Source: Parapedobacter composti | GTDB taxonomy: Bacteria > Bacteroidota > Bacteroidia > Sphingobacteriales > Sphingobacteriaceae | Length of the DNA: 64,000 bases | Direction: 5' to 3' | NCBI RefSeq assembly: GCF_900112315.1 | Contig: NZ_FOLL01000014.1 | Span: 62,001 to 126,000, forward strand | Part shown: positions 38,209 to 48,689 of the stretch, one piece after another | Position numbering within the stretch: position 1 is the first letter of the stretch | Layout of the letters: the number at the start of each line of letters is the position of its first letter | The notes under the pieces: generated by a model | Told to the model about the DNA's origin: nothing | What the model saw: only the letters and a program-made list of their open reading frames with translations | Databases searched by the model: none | Position numbers and translations under genes: made by a program

Positions 38209-41200
38209 TTAAAAGGTAACATTGCAGCCCAGGTTCAACCGCCTCACGGTGGGGTACGCCCCTTGCGAAGCCCAGCCCGTGCCGGCGAAGTTAGATTCCC
38301 GGTCGTCGGGCATATCCGTCCACAACAACAAGTTGTTGCCACTGACGAATACGCGGAAATCGGCTACGCCAAGCCGTCGCGTCCATTCAGGTTGGAAACG
38401 GTAGCCGATTTCAGCATTTTTCAGCCGCAGGTAAGAGCCATCGTAGAAATAGCGGTGTCCGGCGTTGAACCCGGCGGTCAGTGTCTGCCACCGCGGCATG
38501 GGAACGTCCGCATGGATATTATCCTTCGACCAATAGGTTCCCTCTTCGTAAACCCGGTTTACCTGGCCTGTCAAACTGTTGAATACGACTTGCCTGGAAA
38601 CGTTGTTAACGCCGTAGAATTGGAGGAACACGTTGAAGCCCTTCCATTCGAACCCGAGATTGGTGTTGTACGTATTCTGCGGTATACCGGAATACCCGTA
38701 GGGAGCCGAATCAAATGCATCGATTATGCCATCCCCGTTGATGTCGAGGATATGGTAGTTCCCGGGCAATTTATTGGCATCGTTAGTATTGTGCGGCGTG
38801 CTGGCATAAAGCTCATCCCAAGTGTTGTAATACCCATGGCCGATGTGCGTGCGTGCTTGGCCGAGCTGATACCCCTGCTGCTTCTGGTAATCGTGCAACA
38901 GCTGCGGATCATCGCGGAAAAGCACTTCATCCTTGGCGTGCGTCATGGCAAAGTCGGCCCATATGCGGATGCCGTTGCTAAACGTATGGTTGAAGTTAAG
39001 CGTCAGTTCAAAACCTTTGGTCCGCATGCGGCCCAGGTTCGCCGCGGGGGCGTCCGTGCCGTAATAGCTCGGTACCGATCGATCGCCTGCCATTAGGATA
39101 TCTTTGCGGTTATCCTGGAAAAAGTCTAACCTTCCACCGATGAGACCATCGAGGAAACCGAAATCAAGGGCGAGATTGTATTTATAGGCAGTTTCCCATC
39201 GAACCGCAGGATTGCCCACCATCGTTTCGCGGTACCAAGTGTATGGGCTGAATTCTCCGGCTTCACCAACCACGCCCAATTGAGACGCATCGCCATATGC
39301 CCACTGGTTCATGAACAGAAAGCGATCCGGACCGATATTATCGGCACCGACTTCCCCGTAAGATGCGCTGATCTTCAACAGGTCGAGGCCCTTTACCTTC
39401 TTCATAAACGGCTCTTCGGAAATGTTCCACCCCACTCCGCCGGATGAAAAAAATCCGAACCGATATTCGGGGGCAAACTGTTCCGAGCCATTGTAGGCTC
39501 CGTTATATTCGACCATGTACTTGTTGCGGAAGTTATAGGTTCCCCGGAACACCCAATCTTCGCGGTAGCGCGGCACCATGCTTCCGGTAGCTTCCTCCTG
39601 ACGGCTCATCAAGCCCATCGCCGTGTAATTGTGGTCATTGGCAACTGTACCCGCATAGTTCAACTGCAACTGGTAGAATAGCCTACGCTGTGTCTGCCCG
39701 CCGCTTACGCTTCCGCCGGTAGGCGACCAAGCGGCCCCTTGATCATAATAATCAAAGCCGGTTTGGCTGTCGAAAGCCTCTTTAAAAATGACCTGACCGG
39801 TCCGCGGATTGATCCATTTTTGCTGAAAACTGTTGTAAAGGTCATTTACACCCCTCCCCGTTTCCACGAAACGATTGTCTACCGCCAGCGTCCCTTTGAA
39901 ATTCAAGCCTTTCAGCAGCATATCCAATTGTTGGTCGAGCACGAAATTGGTGGACAATTGGGCGGTGGTGGTATAGGATACTCCCCCGAGCGACAGTATT
40001 CTTATGGAATTCAAGGCTGCCTGCTCATTCGGTTGATAATAGCCCCACGTTCCGTCTGAATACCGTGGAATCAATGCATCGGGTGGATTCTGGTAGGCGG
40101 CGATCCAGAATCCGTATTCATTCCCTCCGCCCCAGGGGCTTTTTCGAACGCCGTAGGTACCGCTAAGATTGGATTGCAGTTTGGTGGACGGTGTTAACTG
40201 GAAATCCAAATTACTCCTAAAGTTCAACCGATTGTAATCGTATCCGGGCGTGTATCCGCGATTATTTTCAAATTGCCGGAACAAATCGCCTTCCTTTTGG
40301 TAATCGACGCTCGAGAAATATTTGGTGACCCTCGTGCCTCCCCGGATAGCAACGTTGGCATTATATGCCATCGCATAATCCTTAAACATCAGATCCTGCC
40401 AGTCGACGTTAGGGTATCGTTCGGCTTCTTCCTGATTAAGCGGCGAACGGTATTTATACCGAATATCATAAGGGATGATATCGTTCCAACTGGCTGGGTT
40501 CAATGAAAGCTCATATTCGATAGCCCGATTGCGAACACCTATTGCATCATAAGCATCCATCTTACCGGGTAGCTGCGAAACAAATTTGGACGTAGTGTTT
40601 ACCCGCCCAGTGATCTCCGCTCTACCCTCAGCCCCCCGTTTGGTGGTCACGATGATGACACCGTTGGCGCCCCGGGAACCGAACACCGCTGTCGCCGACG
40701 CATCTTTAAGCACCGATATAGATTCGACCGACAAAATATCCATCTGACTGAAAAACTCCGGTCGCTCCACGCCATCCACCAATATCAATGGGTCGTTGCC
40801 GTTCCAGCTGTTTTGCCCCCGGATAACAATACGAGGGTTTTCCTCGCCGGGCATCCCGGTGCTCGCATGCGTGACCAAACCCGGCAAATTACCGGTCAAC
40901 GCAGCCCCGAGACTGGAGACCCCGCCCGTTCGCTCCAATACCTTGCCGGTTGTTTGGGTGATGGCGCCAACCACCGTTTCACGCTTTTGCTGGCCATAGC
41001 CCACCACTACCGTTTCTTCCAGCATAATATCCGCACTGCTCAATACCACTTTGATGTCCGTTTCATTTTCGACAGCCAGTTCCAGCCGTTCCGACCCCAA
41101 ATGGGAGACCACCAATACCTGCTTTCCACTGGGTATGCGCAAAACGAAACGGCCGTTATTGTCCGTCGCCACAGCGATACTTGTTCCCTTCACGGCTACC

Positions 41201-41379
41201 GATGCTCCTGCTATCGGCGTCTCAGCGGCATCCATTACGATTCCCTGTACCTGCCGGTAATCTTGTGCTGAAAGCTGGAGATAAATCATCACCAAAAAGG
41301 GCAACAGCCCCCCCCCTTTTCGATGCGTATACCTCCATAAATCTTTCCAGCATTTAATCGGATAAAAATTTATGATCAT
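38209..41379 (-). CDS. SusC-family TonB-dependent transporter (first of the tandem, XusA-like)
   Basis: 1056 residues with signal peptide, a carboxypeptidase-regulatory-like domain (~45-125, VQGIVMDAAETPIAGASVAVKG), the TonB-box motif (LEETVVVGYGQQKRETVVGAI), plug (DASATAVFGSRGANGVIIVTTKRG) and a full barrel ending RLNLGCNVTF. It heads the putative ~15-kb leftward operon 41379-25940. The coding strand holds nine consecutive G residues at codons 22-24 (RKGGGLLP), before the hydrophobic core of the signal; slippage there would abolish expression. The proposed promoter lies far upstream (~41710), implying a leader of roughly 320 nt. Confidence 0.95.
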   Translation of the reverse strand: MIINFYPIKCWKDLWRYTHRKGGGLLPFLVMIYLQLSAQDYRQVQGIVMDAAETPIAGASVAVKGTSIAVATDNNGRFVLRIPSGKQVLVVSHLGSERLELAVENETDIKVVLSSADIMLEETVVVGYGQQKRETVVGAITQTTGKVLERTGGVSSLGAALTGNLPGLVTHASTGMPGEENPRIVIRGQNSWNGNDPLILVDGVERPEFFSQMDILSVESISVLKDASATAVFGSRGANGVIIVTTKRGAEGRAEITGRVNTTSKFVSQLPGKMDAYDAIGVRNRAIEYELSLNPASWNDIIPYDIRYKYRSPLNQEEAERYPNVDWQDLMFKDYAMAYNANVAIRGGTRVTKYFSSVDYQKEGDLFRQFENNRGYTPGYDYNRLNFRSNLDFQLTPSTKLQSNLSGTYGVRKSPWGGGNEYGFWIAAYQNPPDALIPRYSDGTWGYYQPNEQAALNSIRILSLGGVSYTTTAQLSTNFVLDQQLDMLLKGLNFKGTLAVDNRFVETGRGVNDLYNSFQQKWINPRTGQVIFKEAFDSQTGFDYYDQGAAWSPTGGSVSGGQTQRRLFYQLQLNYAGTVANDHNYTAMGLMSRQEEATGSMVPRYREDWVFRGTYNFRNKYMVEYNGAYNGSEQFAPEYRFGFFSSGGVGWNISEEPFMKKVKGLDLLKISASYGEVGADNIGPDRFLFMNQWAYGDASQLGVVGEAGEFSPYTWYRETMVGNPAVRWETAYKYNLALDFGFLDGLIGGRLDFFQDNRKDILMAGDRSVPSYYGTDAPAANLGRMRTKGFELTLNFNHTFSNGIRIWADFAMTHAKDEVLFRDDPQLLHDYQKQQGYQLGQARTHIGHGYYNTWDELYASTPHNTNDANKLPGNYHILDINGDGIIDAFDSAPYGYSGIPQNTYNTNLGFEWKGFNVFLQFYGVNNVSRQVVFNSLTGQVNRVYEEGTYWSKDNIHADVPMPRWQTLTAGFNAGHRYFYDGSYLRLKNAEIGYRFQPEWTRRLGVADFRVFVSGNNLLLWTDMPDDRESNFAGTGWASQGAYPTVRRLNLGCNVTF

Positions 41380-41709
41380 GTTTATTCAATTAAGTTAATC
41401 AATGTCAGGTCATTCGTTTCCATGGAGTGCAGCATCAAGACACTCTAGGTAAACGGTGTGTATTAGCGGTTCAATTACCCTTTAGGTATCAATTAGGTTT
41501 AACATCACTTCATTGGTTTATATGGTCCAAAAATTCAGGTAGCACTATCTGTAGCACCAAGCGTTAGCTCACACGGGCCACCTTTATAAATGTTATTAAA
41601 ACACTTTTTTAAACGGGAACAAAACGGCCAGCTCTCATAATCAAAGTCGAATAAAAGGTTAATAATACTTGGTTAATAATCTTCAGCCTGTGATTTTGAA
41701 ACTGAGACG

Positions 41710-41717
41710 CAATGATA
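41710..41717 (-). promoter_or_regulatory. Candidate -7 element of the xylan SusC operon
   Basis: Minus strand TATCATTG, one mismatch from TAnnTTTG, lying 29 bp from the direct repeat at 41747. The same layout (30 bp) is seen at 46992/47030. No -33 element is clear, as is common at activator-dependent promoters. Confidence 0.4.
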
Positions 41718-41746
41718 ACACAGCAAAAAAAGAAAGCAAAAAAAAC

Positions 41747-41776
41747 ATGTTACATAAATCATCGGGCATGTTACAT
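41747..41776 (-). promoter_or_regulatory. 21-bp-period direct repeat, candidate AraC/HTCS binding site
   Basis: ATGTTACAT occurs exactly at 41747-41755 and 41768-41776; the identical core extends to CATGTTACAT in both. AraC-family dimers bind direct half-sites about two helical turns (21 bp) apart. The site could serve the minus SusC operon, the plus CE1 gene (promoter 70 bp to the right), or both. Confidence 0.6.
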
Positions 41777-41845
41777 TACCACACAAACAACAGAAAATCA
41801 GCAATATAAATCAAATCTAAAAATCATTGATTGTCGGCAATCGGG

Positions 41846-41876
41846 TTGTACGATTCAAGATTAGTATGTAGGTTTG
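41846..41876 (+). promoter_or_regulatory. Bacteroidota-type promoter for the CE1 esterase
   Basis: TTG at 41846-41848 and a perfect TAGGTTTG (TAnnTTTG) at 41869-41876, spaced 20 bp. The start codon is about 70 nt beyond the expected transcription start. Confidence 0.65.
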
Positions 41877-41879
41877 TAA

Positions 41880-42791
<912 letters not shown>

Positions 42792-42818
42792 CTTTACGGC
42801 TCGGTATCTAAGCGGCCA

Positions 42819-45203
42819 TCAATTACTTTCCATCAAACGTATATGGAACACGCGCCCGGTCTCTCGGCCTGCTGCCGACTGAAACCGCACCGTGATGTAT
42901 GCTTTATTCTTAACCAGCGTATTCGGGATGGGATATACGACATCCCTGAATCGTTGTTCGTCCCGCTCACCGGTTATGTCTTCCACGCCCAACCGTTGGC
43001 CATCGATCAGTATATCAACGGTTCGGCCTTCGGGTTCAGCCCCCCAATATCTCACCATCAATACCAGGTCCTGCCTACCTTTCGTTTCCAGCTCATATTG
43101 GAAATACCCCCCGTCGCGTGCACTCCGCCACGAAGCGTCGCGATGCCTGCCCGTATGGGATTGGTGTGTCTTCATCGCATGGTCTACCTCAGGCTGCTGT
43201 TCTCCCGGCGTAACCGCATCGATGGTTCGTCGGTCAAGTGCCAAACGCCGCTCTTCTTCCGCTTTCTTCTCGGCCACGATTTCGGCGTAGCGCTCAGGTG
43301 TTACGGCCAGCCAATACATCATATAACGACTGTCGTGGATACGGTAAAACGGCTCCAGGACCAAACTGCTGTCGTTTTCGCGTTGCAAAAACTTCGGTAC
43401 GGTATAGCTCATCGGCTTACCCACCATCGGTTGCATCGCCCTAAGTGCTTTCAGCAAAGTTTCGCGGTCGGCAATCAAGGCTGGGGCTTCAAACAATGAG
43501 ACCAACGGACCGTGGGCGATGTGTGCCCAACGGTGATCGTCGGCGATCAACCCGTCAAGTCGGTGGTCGCCCACCCGCGCTCCCAACAAGATGGGGCCCC
43601 GCATAATGGCCACGTAATCCGGCACATCCGGCAATTCCTCAACGGCCATCTCCATGGGCATAGCCATCTCAATCACGTCCCCATCGTGCCACTCTCGGGT
43701 TATGGCAACGTAAGATGCAGGAGAAGCACCCGATGCATAGTTTCGTCCTCCCACATTGACCTGCATTTTCCCGGCGCCGACCCATCGCGGATACCGCACT
43801 AATACAGTAAGGTGCATAGGTTTATCTACCCTTACTGTCATCCTACTGGTTTCTTCATCCGGAAACCGCGTATCCTGGATAAGCCGCAGCCCCTGTTCTT
43901 CCCAGTTCAGTTCAGATGCGATAAAGAGATTGACCAGCAACGAATCACCCGTATAACCATATATCATTTCCCCGTATTTACCGTGGTTTTCCATCCCCGT
44001 ACCCACGCAGCACCACATAGCGCTGTTCGGAGCCGAATAAACGCGGTAATGCGCCGGACGTGCAGGTGTAAAATACACATAGCCCCCATGCACGGGATGT
44101 TGTGTTGATAAGATGTGGTTATACAGCGCCCTCTCGTAGAAATCCATGTATTCCGCCTCATGATCCATCCGGAATAGTCCGGCGGTAAGCCTCAGCATAT
44201 TGTTCGTGTTGCACGATTCGGGACCTTCGCGTTCATATACGTAGCTGATGGCATCATCTTTCGAAGGAAAATGCTCGCGGCGGCTATTGCCCCCCAAGGC
44301 CAGCGAGCGATTATAGGCCACTGTCTGCCAGAAGAACTTCGCTGCTTCGCCATACGCTGGTTCCCCACCGAGCTCAGCTACCCGTTGGTAACCGACGGCT
44401 TTGGGCACTTGCGTATTCGCGTGTTTGTTATCCAAGTTGTCTATGCCCGCGGCCATGCAATCCAAGATTTCGCGGTGCGAAAACCGTTTGGCGGCTTCAA
44501 GGTATCTCCTGTCCCCGGTAATGCCGTACGCATCGGCATACACCTCATTCATGCCGCCGAACTCATTGGCTAGCATCGCTTCCATTTGCTGGTCATCAAG
44601 GTGATCGATGAGCTCCACCCCCCAGTCGCATAACTCCAGAAACATCGCTTTGGCCGTCTCATTGCCAGCGTAGATCCACGCATCCCGTAGACCCGCATAG
44701 GTCTTGTGCAGGTTATACCAGGGCACCCAGAATTGCCAGACGACCGCGGTATTGCCGCTGCGGATTTCGGCCCACGCCTCCTTTCCGTTGGGTACACCGC
44801 CCACATAACCATCGCCGTTATGCTCTTGGCACTTGGACAGCTCCGATATCATGTACTCCATGCGTTGTTTACACGCTGTGTCGCCTGTCGCAGCATAGTG
44901 GATTGCCAGCGCAGACAGGTAATGGCCGCCCACGTGACCGTCCAAACCAAGCCAGTTCGGGAAGCTCTCACCTTTCGGGGTCAATCCCGCTTCCTTGAGG
45001 TAAGGAGCAAGCAGCCGGTCGACATCATACGCAAGTAGTACCCGGATATTCAGCTCGCAAGCCTGTTTAAAAGGGCCGTCCAGCAGCTTGACACGCTCCA
45101 AGGGAAAAGTTCTCCGATAGAAACTGTCTTGGCCGAACGCCGGACGGCACAAGCAAACCAACAATAATAACAGGTATATAAGGCTCCTCTTCAACACGTT
45201 CAC
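42819..45203 (-). CDS. GH127-type beta-L-arabinofuranosidase (DUF1680)
   Basis: 794 residues with signal peptide (AFGQ). It shows the (alpha/alpha)6 barrel signature GLDGHVGGHYLSALA and the zinc/cysteine active site known from Bifidobacterium HypBA1: E329-S-C331 (GPESCNT) and C398-C399 (MWCCVGTG), with C398 the expected nucleophile. The C-terminal region is a beta domain (TGRHRDASWRSARDGGYFQYELETKG, DILIDGQRLGVEDITG). The start is GTG at 45203, whose first base pairs overlap the previous stop as GTGA, indicating translational coupling. The beta-L-arabinofuranosyl substrate in a xylan cluster is unexpected; some GH127 members have other specificities. Confidence 0.9.
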   Translation of the reverse strand: MNVLKRSLIYLLLLLVCLCRPAFGQDSFYRRTFPLERVKLLDGPFKQACELNIRVLLAYDVDRLLAPYLKEAGLTPKGESFPNWLGLDGHVGGHYLSALAIHYAATGDTACKQRMEYMISELSKCQEHNGDGYVGGVPNGKEAWAEIRSGNTAVVWQFWVPWYNLHKTYAGLRDAWIYAGNETAKAMFLELCDWGVELIDHLDDQQMEAMLANEFGGMNEVYADAYGITGDRRYLEAAKRFSHREILDCMAAGIDNLDNKHANTQVPKAVGYQRVAELGGEPAYGEAAKFFWQTVAYNRSLALGGNSRREHFPSKDDAISYVYEREGPESCNTNNMLRLTAGLFRMDHEAEYMDFYERALYNHILSTQHPVHGGYVYFTPARPAHYRVYSAPNSAMWCCVGTGMENHGKYGEMIYGYTGDSLLVNLFIASELNWEEQGLRLIQDTRFPDEETSRMTVRVDKPMHLTVLVRYPRWVGAGKMQVNVGGRNYASGASPASYVAITREWHDGDVIEMAMPMEMAVEELPDVPDYVAIMRGPILLGARVGDHRLDGLIADDHRWAHIAHGPLVSLFEAPALIADRETLLKALRAMQPMVGKPMSYTVPKFLQRENDSSLVLEPFYRIHDSRYMMYWLAVTPERYAEIVAEKKAEEERRLALDRRTIDAVTPGEQQPEVDHAMKTHQSHTGRHRDASWRSARDGGYFQYELETKGRQDLVLMVRYWGAEPEGRTVDILIDGQRLGVEDITGERDEQRFRDVVYPIPNTLVKNKAYITVRFQSAAGRETGRVFHIRLMESN

Positions 45204-46915
45204 TTATTGGGCAGAATGTCATTTACCGAAGTCGCGTACAATCCGATCAGCGCACCGGTAAATCCGCCCGCCACATTCGTCGATAAAATATCTCCCGAAA
45301 CGGTGCCGCCCAGGTTTCTGAAGCCGCCTCCGCCCTCGGCGTAGTTGAACCGATAATCATTGCCTTCAGCGGTTACCTGCAGCCGTATCGGTTTGTCCAA
45401 ATCTACCACTTCGCTGGCCAGTACGGCAGCGTTACCATCTTCGGTACGCTGCAGCACAATGTAGTGGTCGTCTCCCATTTTCGTCACACCGAACACGTAG
45501 TGGTAAGTCTCTTTCTGTAAACATACCAGTCCGGCCAGATCTTTTTCGGACGCGGGCGCATAATCCAACGTGGTCGTTGCGGTAAAGGCGTTGTGCTGTT
45601 GGCGGTAAAATAATGTCGAAGTCGGTTTGATTTCGTCGATACTTGTAGCAAACGGCGTGATGCGCAAACCCTCTTCGGTCAAACTGATAAACCGCTCACG
45701 AGGCCCTCTTAAACCAAACCACCGGAGGTCCAGCACACCACCCTTAAAGTCTTCTTCGAAGATGAAGTTACCGTTAGGGAAGTAACCATGCTCGCCGGTC
45801 TTGTTTTTTACACCTGCGGGCATTTTCAGCTTAGGTGACAACGGTTGCATGCCCCCCTTGAAAACCGGAAATTCCCCGGTCCAGTCGACGGGCAGTATAA
45901 ACGTCTCCCGTCCCGTATTCACTCTGCCCTTTTCATTCGGCCGGATACCCAGAAACACCCCGTAGTACCGTCCGTCCGGTCCTTCCACCAAATCGGCATG
46001 TCCCGCCCAGTCTACCTTGTACGGCCTGTCTTTCGGCAGGTGGCGTTGCGATAATATCGGGTTTTCGGCCGCCGGGACGTACGGTCCCCGCGGTTGGTCG
46101 CTGGAGAAAATGACTTCGCTGTGGTTGTCGCCCGTACCGCCCTCCGCACACATGAGGTAGTAGCGGCCGTTCTTCTTGTAAATATGCGGTGCCTCGATCC
46201 AGATGGGCTTTTTGCTGATATCCACTCCACCATCTACGATGATTTTATCCGTACCCGGCACAACCCGATCTTTTTCCAAATCGTAATCCCAGATCTTGAT
46301 GACCCGATGCCCCTGGTACCGCTCCTTTCCCTTGTCAGGCGCATCATTGTGTACCACGTAAGCTTTGCCGTCATCGTCGAAGAAAAGCGATGGGTCTATC
46401 CCATCGAAGGCGAGTTTAATGGGATCGCTCCACCCCTGATGGGGATTCTTGGTTTTCACCACGATGTTACCGAACCCTCCGGCAAATTGGGTGGTGATCA
46501 TGTAAAAGGTCTCGTTGACAGGATTGTATCGGATAGCGGGTGCATAGACGCCCATGCTCATACCTGCGGAGTCGACCTTAAGCTGTGAAGTCCTATCCAG
46601 CACATGGCCGATTTGCGTCCAGTTAACCAGATCGGTGGAATGGAAGATTGGTACACCGGGAAAAAAGGCAAACGACGAACACACGAGGTAGTAATCACCT
46701 CCTTTACGGGTGATGCTGGGGTCAGGATAGGTACCCTGGAGTATCGGCGAGTAAAACTCATCGGGTTCTAGCGGATGTTCTTTGTATACCTGATCGTCTC
46801 CGCGATAAGTGAATTCCTTGAAAACAGGCCCCATTTCCTGTTCTCCTCGTTGTGCATTGCAAGCCAGATAGCCGAATGCTGTCAGTGCCATCGAAAATGC
46901 CAGTACGTTTCTCAT
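45200..46915 (-). CDS. GH43 beta-xylosidase/arabinofuranosidase with C-terminal beta-sandwich, lipoprotein
   Basis: 571 residues, lipobox YLAC (Cys19). GH43 propeller acids: D65 in GTYPDPSI, D174 in FDGIDPSLFFD, E241 in WIEAPHIYKK. From ~residue 370 a beta-xylosidase C-terminal concanavalin-like domain (DUF1349 type, NFIFEEDFKGGVLDLRWFGLRGPRERFISLTEEGLRI) completes the XynB-like architecture. It probably removes xylose or arabinose from oligosaccharides at the periplasmic face. It is the first gene of a two-gene unit with GH127 (4-bp overlap). Upstream lie a -7 element (46992) and an AraC-like repeat (47030). Confidence 0.92.
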   Translation of the reverse strand: MRNVLAFSMALTAFGYLACNAQRGEQEMGPVFKEFTYRGDDQVYKEHPLEPDEFYSPILQGTYPDPSITRKGGDYYLVCSSFAFFPGVPIFHSTDLVNWTQIGHVLDRTSQLKVDSAGMSMGVYAPAIRYNPVNETFYMITTQFAGGFGNIVVKTKNPHQGWSDPIKLAFDGIDPSLFFDDDGKAYVVHNDAPDKGKERYQGHRVIKIWDYDLEKDRVVPGTDKIIVDGGVDISKKPIWIEAPHIYKKNGRYYLMCAEGGTGDNHSEVIFSSDQPRGPYVPAAENPILSQRHLPKDRPYKVDWAGHADLVEGPDGRYYGVFLGIRPNEKGRVNTGRETFILPVDWTGEFPVFKGGMQPLSPKLKMPAGVKNKTGEHGYFPNGNFIFEEDFKGGVLDLRWFGLRGPRERFISLTEEGLRITPFATSIDEIKPTSTLFYRQQHNAFTATTTLDYAPASEKDLAGLVCLQKETYHYVFGVTKMGDDHYIVLQRTEDGNAAVLASEVVDLDKPIRLQVTAEGNDYRFNYAEGGGGFRNLGGTVSGDILSTNVAGGFTGALIGLYATSVNDILPNK

Positions 46916-46991
46916 GTTCTTACAACAAATTAATTCCTTTACATTTACATATATATCAGTCAGCGCAGCTCCGATCGAGGGCAGCGGGGCA

Positions 46992-46999
46992 CAAATCTA
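46992..46999 (-). promoter_or_regulatory. -7 element of the GH43-GH127 operon
   Basis: Minus strand TAGATTTG is a perfect TAnnTTTG. No -33 TTG at the right distance; the direct repeat beginning at 47030 takes that position, suggesting activator dependence. It implies a leader of about 70 nt. Confidence 0.6.
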
Positions 47000-47029
47000 C
47001 ACAGCAAACACCTTCTGGCGTCCATGCTT

Positions 47030-47059
47030 ATGTTTCACAAATACGTATGTATGTTACAT
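47030..47059 (-). promoter_or_regulatory. 21-bp-period direct repeat, second candidate HTCS site
   Basis: ATGTTTCAC (47030-47038) and ATGTTACAT (47051-47059) match at 7 of 9 positions with a period of exactly 21 bp. Half-site, orientation and distance to the -7 element are shared with 41747-41776. Confidence 0.55.
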
Positions 47060-47105
47060 TTTGTATCCTTTTGACTATTATACAACCCAATACTGATTTT
47101 ATCGC

Positions 47106-48689
47106 TCATTTCCCTGAAATCCTCAAGTAATCAAAATCAACAAACCCTCCAACGACCTTCGTTGCATAATTGAACAGGCCAAAACGATAACCCATGAAAT
47201 GCGGCAGGGTGTATTCCATATGCAATGCGGTACCAATGGGAGTCCACCGATCTCCGTCCAGACTGTAGTAAAAATAGCCCATATCCCTGCGATCGGTGAA
47301 ATCGCATTCGGCTCTGAGGTATACCATCGGCTGGTTTAGCGGGACACGCGCCATTTCCACGGGTTCGCCCGATTCGGCGCTGACCATCACGATTGACCTG
47401 TCCCCTTCGGCTTCAACGACACCTACAAAACCAAATTTATGCTGCAGCAACGCCAAGCCTGCCACGTCACCGTCTTTCATCTGAGAAATATCGATAACGG
47501 TCTCGGCCGCAGATTCCGGACCAAATGTACGCTGTGTTAAGGTATTCCTTGCCTGTACAAAAACTGTATCCAAACGCCCCGTTCGCAGGCGCAGGTAACC
47601 CGACCGTTCGCTGATGGACCAAAGGCTGTCTACCGGATTATGGTTCCATTGCCATACCAATGGCAATGCGGGGTCATCGTTGCGCCGTTCAAATTCGTCT
47701 GACGCGACGATCCCCGGCATCGGCCCTGAACATGCGGGCAGTTCGAGCTCATCCGGCACTTTGCCATCCTTCCCGAGCACCGGCCAACCGTCAGCCCACG
47801 TTACCGGCACCAGATACGGGATACGGCCAACCGCACCGTAATCTCTGAACAGGTATGCATACCAGTCCCCTTCAGGAGTGTTGATCAGCCCGCCCTGGGC
47901 CACCCCCTTATCCTGCAGGGCTACGCGCCCTTCCCACGGCCCGGTCAACTTGTCTGCACGGTGGACAATTACCGTGCGCATCCCACCCCGCGGCCAGCTG
48001 ATGTTAAACAGGTAATAAAAGCCGTTCACCTTGAACAGTTGCGAGCCTTCCGCAGGCAGCATGACATTCGGGCCGGACGGCGCGGTCGCATTTTCGATGA
48101 TCACCCGTTCGGTAGTACCTGGTTTCAGGCCCGAAAGGTCGTCATTCAATTCAAGTAAGCGGAGCGTCCCTCCGCCATAAATCATATACACACGTCCGTC
48201 ATCATCAAAAAACAGCGAGTTATCGTGATAACTTGGGCTGAATGCAGACCGTTTCCACGGTCCTGATTCGATATCCTTCGTAGAAAAGATATATGTTTTA
48301 CCTGTCGTTTGGGAGAACGTAGACACATAGTAAGTACCGTTGTAGTATCGGATACTGCTGGCCCATGAGCCCTGCCCGTAGGCATTTTTACCATCCACAA
48401 GACTAAACTCATCGGTATTTGCCAGCGTGTCATAAGCATACCCCACCAGTTTCCAGTTGACCAGGTCGTCCGACTTCATGATGGGTACACCGGGAACCAT
48501 ATGCATGGTGGTACTGCTCATGTAATAACTGCCACCTACCCGAATCATCGATGCATCCGGAACATCGGCATATATGATGGGGTTCCGGGCTGAACTGGGT
48601 TGTGCGGATAACCTGCATGAAAACCCCATGTAAGTTACGGCCAACACAAAAAGACAACAAGAGTGTTTTAAAAAAATAATCATCGGCAT
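47106..48689 (-). CDS. GH43 (subfamily 12-like) alpha-L-arabinofuranosidase
   Basis: 527 residues from the ATG at 48689 (48683 is an alternative; the frame reaches a TTG at 48701). Signal peptide ends RLSAQ. The propeller starts NPIIYADVPDASMIRVGGSYYMSSTTMHMVPGVPIMKSDDLVNW, typical of GH43_12, with base D45 (DVPDAS), DNSLFFDDDG for the second acid and LPAEGSQLFK for the acid Glu. A C-terminal beta-sandwich (DEFERRNDDPALPLVWQWNHNPVDSLWSI) is also characteristic. GH43_12 members release arabinose from arabinoxylan. It appears to be its own unit: a terminator lies upstream and the next promoter downstream. Confidence 0.9.
   Translation of the reverse strand: MPMIIFLKHSCCLFVLAVTYMGFSCRLSAQPSSARNPIIYADVPDASMIRVGGSYYMSSTTMHMVPGVPIMKSDDLVNWKLVGYAYDTLANTDEFSLVDGKNAYGQGSWASSIRYYNGTYYVSTFSQTTGKTYIFSTKDIESGPWKRSAFSPSYHDNSLFFDDDGRVYMIYGGGTLRLLELNDDLSGLKPGTTERVIIENATAPSGPNVMLPAEGSQLFKVNGFYYLFNISWPRGGMRTVIVHRADKLTGPWEGRVALQDKGVAQGGLINTPEGDWYAYLFRDYGAVGRIPYLVPVTWADGWPVLGKDGKVPDELELPACSGPMPGIVASDEFERRNDDPALPLVWQWNHNPVDSLWSISERSGYLRLRTGRLDTVFVQARNTLTQRTFGPESAAETVIDISQMKDGDVAGLALLQHKFGFVGVVEAEGDRSIVMVSAESGEPVEMARVPLNQPMVYLRAECDFTDRRDMGYFYYSLDGDRWTPIGTALHMEYTLPHFMGYRFGLFNYATKVVGGFVDFDYLRISGK

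Noticed and set aside
38263-39096. 277-codon plus-strand frame
   Set aside because: Antisense of the SusC barrel; long antisense frames also occur opposite the other SusC genes (e.g. 51094-51897).
40227-40238. CAACCGATTGTA resembling operator A
   Set aside because: Lies inside SusC coding sequence and lacks the symmetric TGCA ends.
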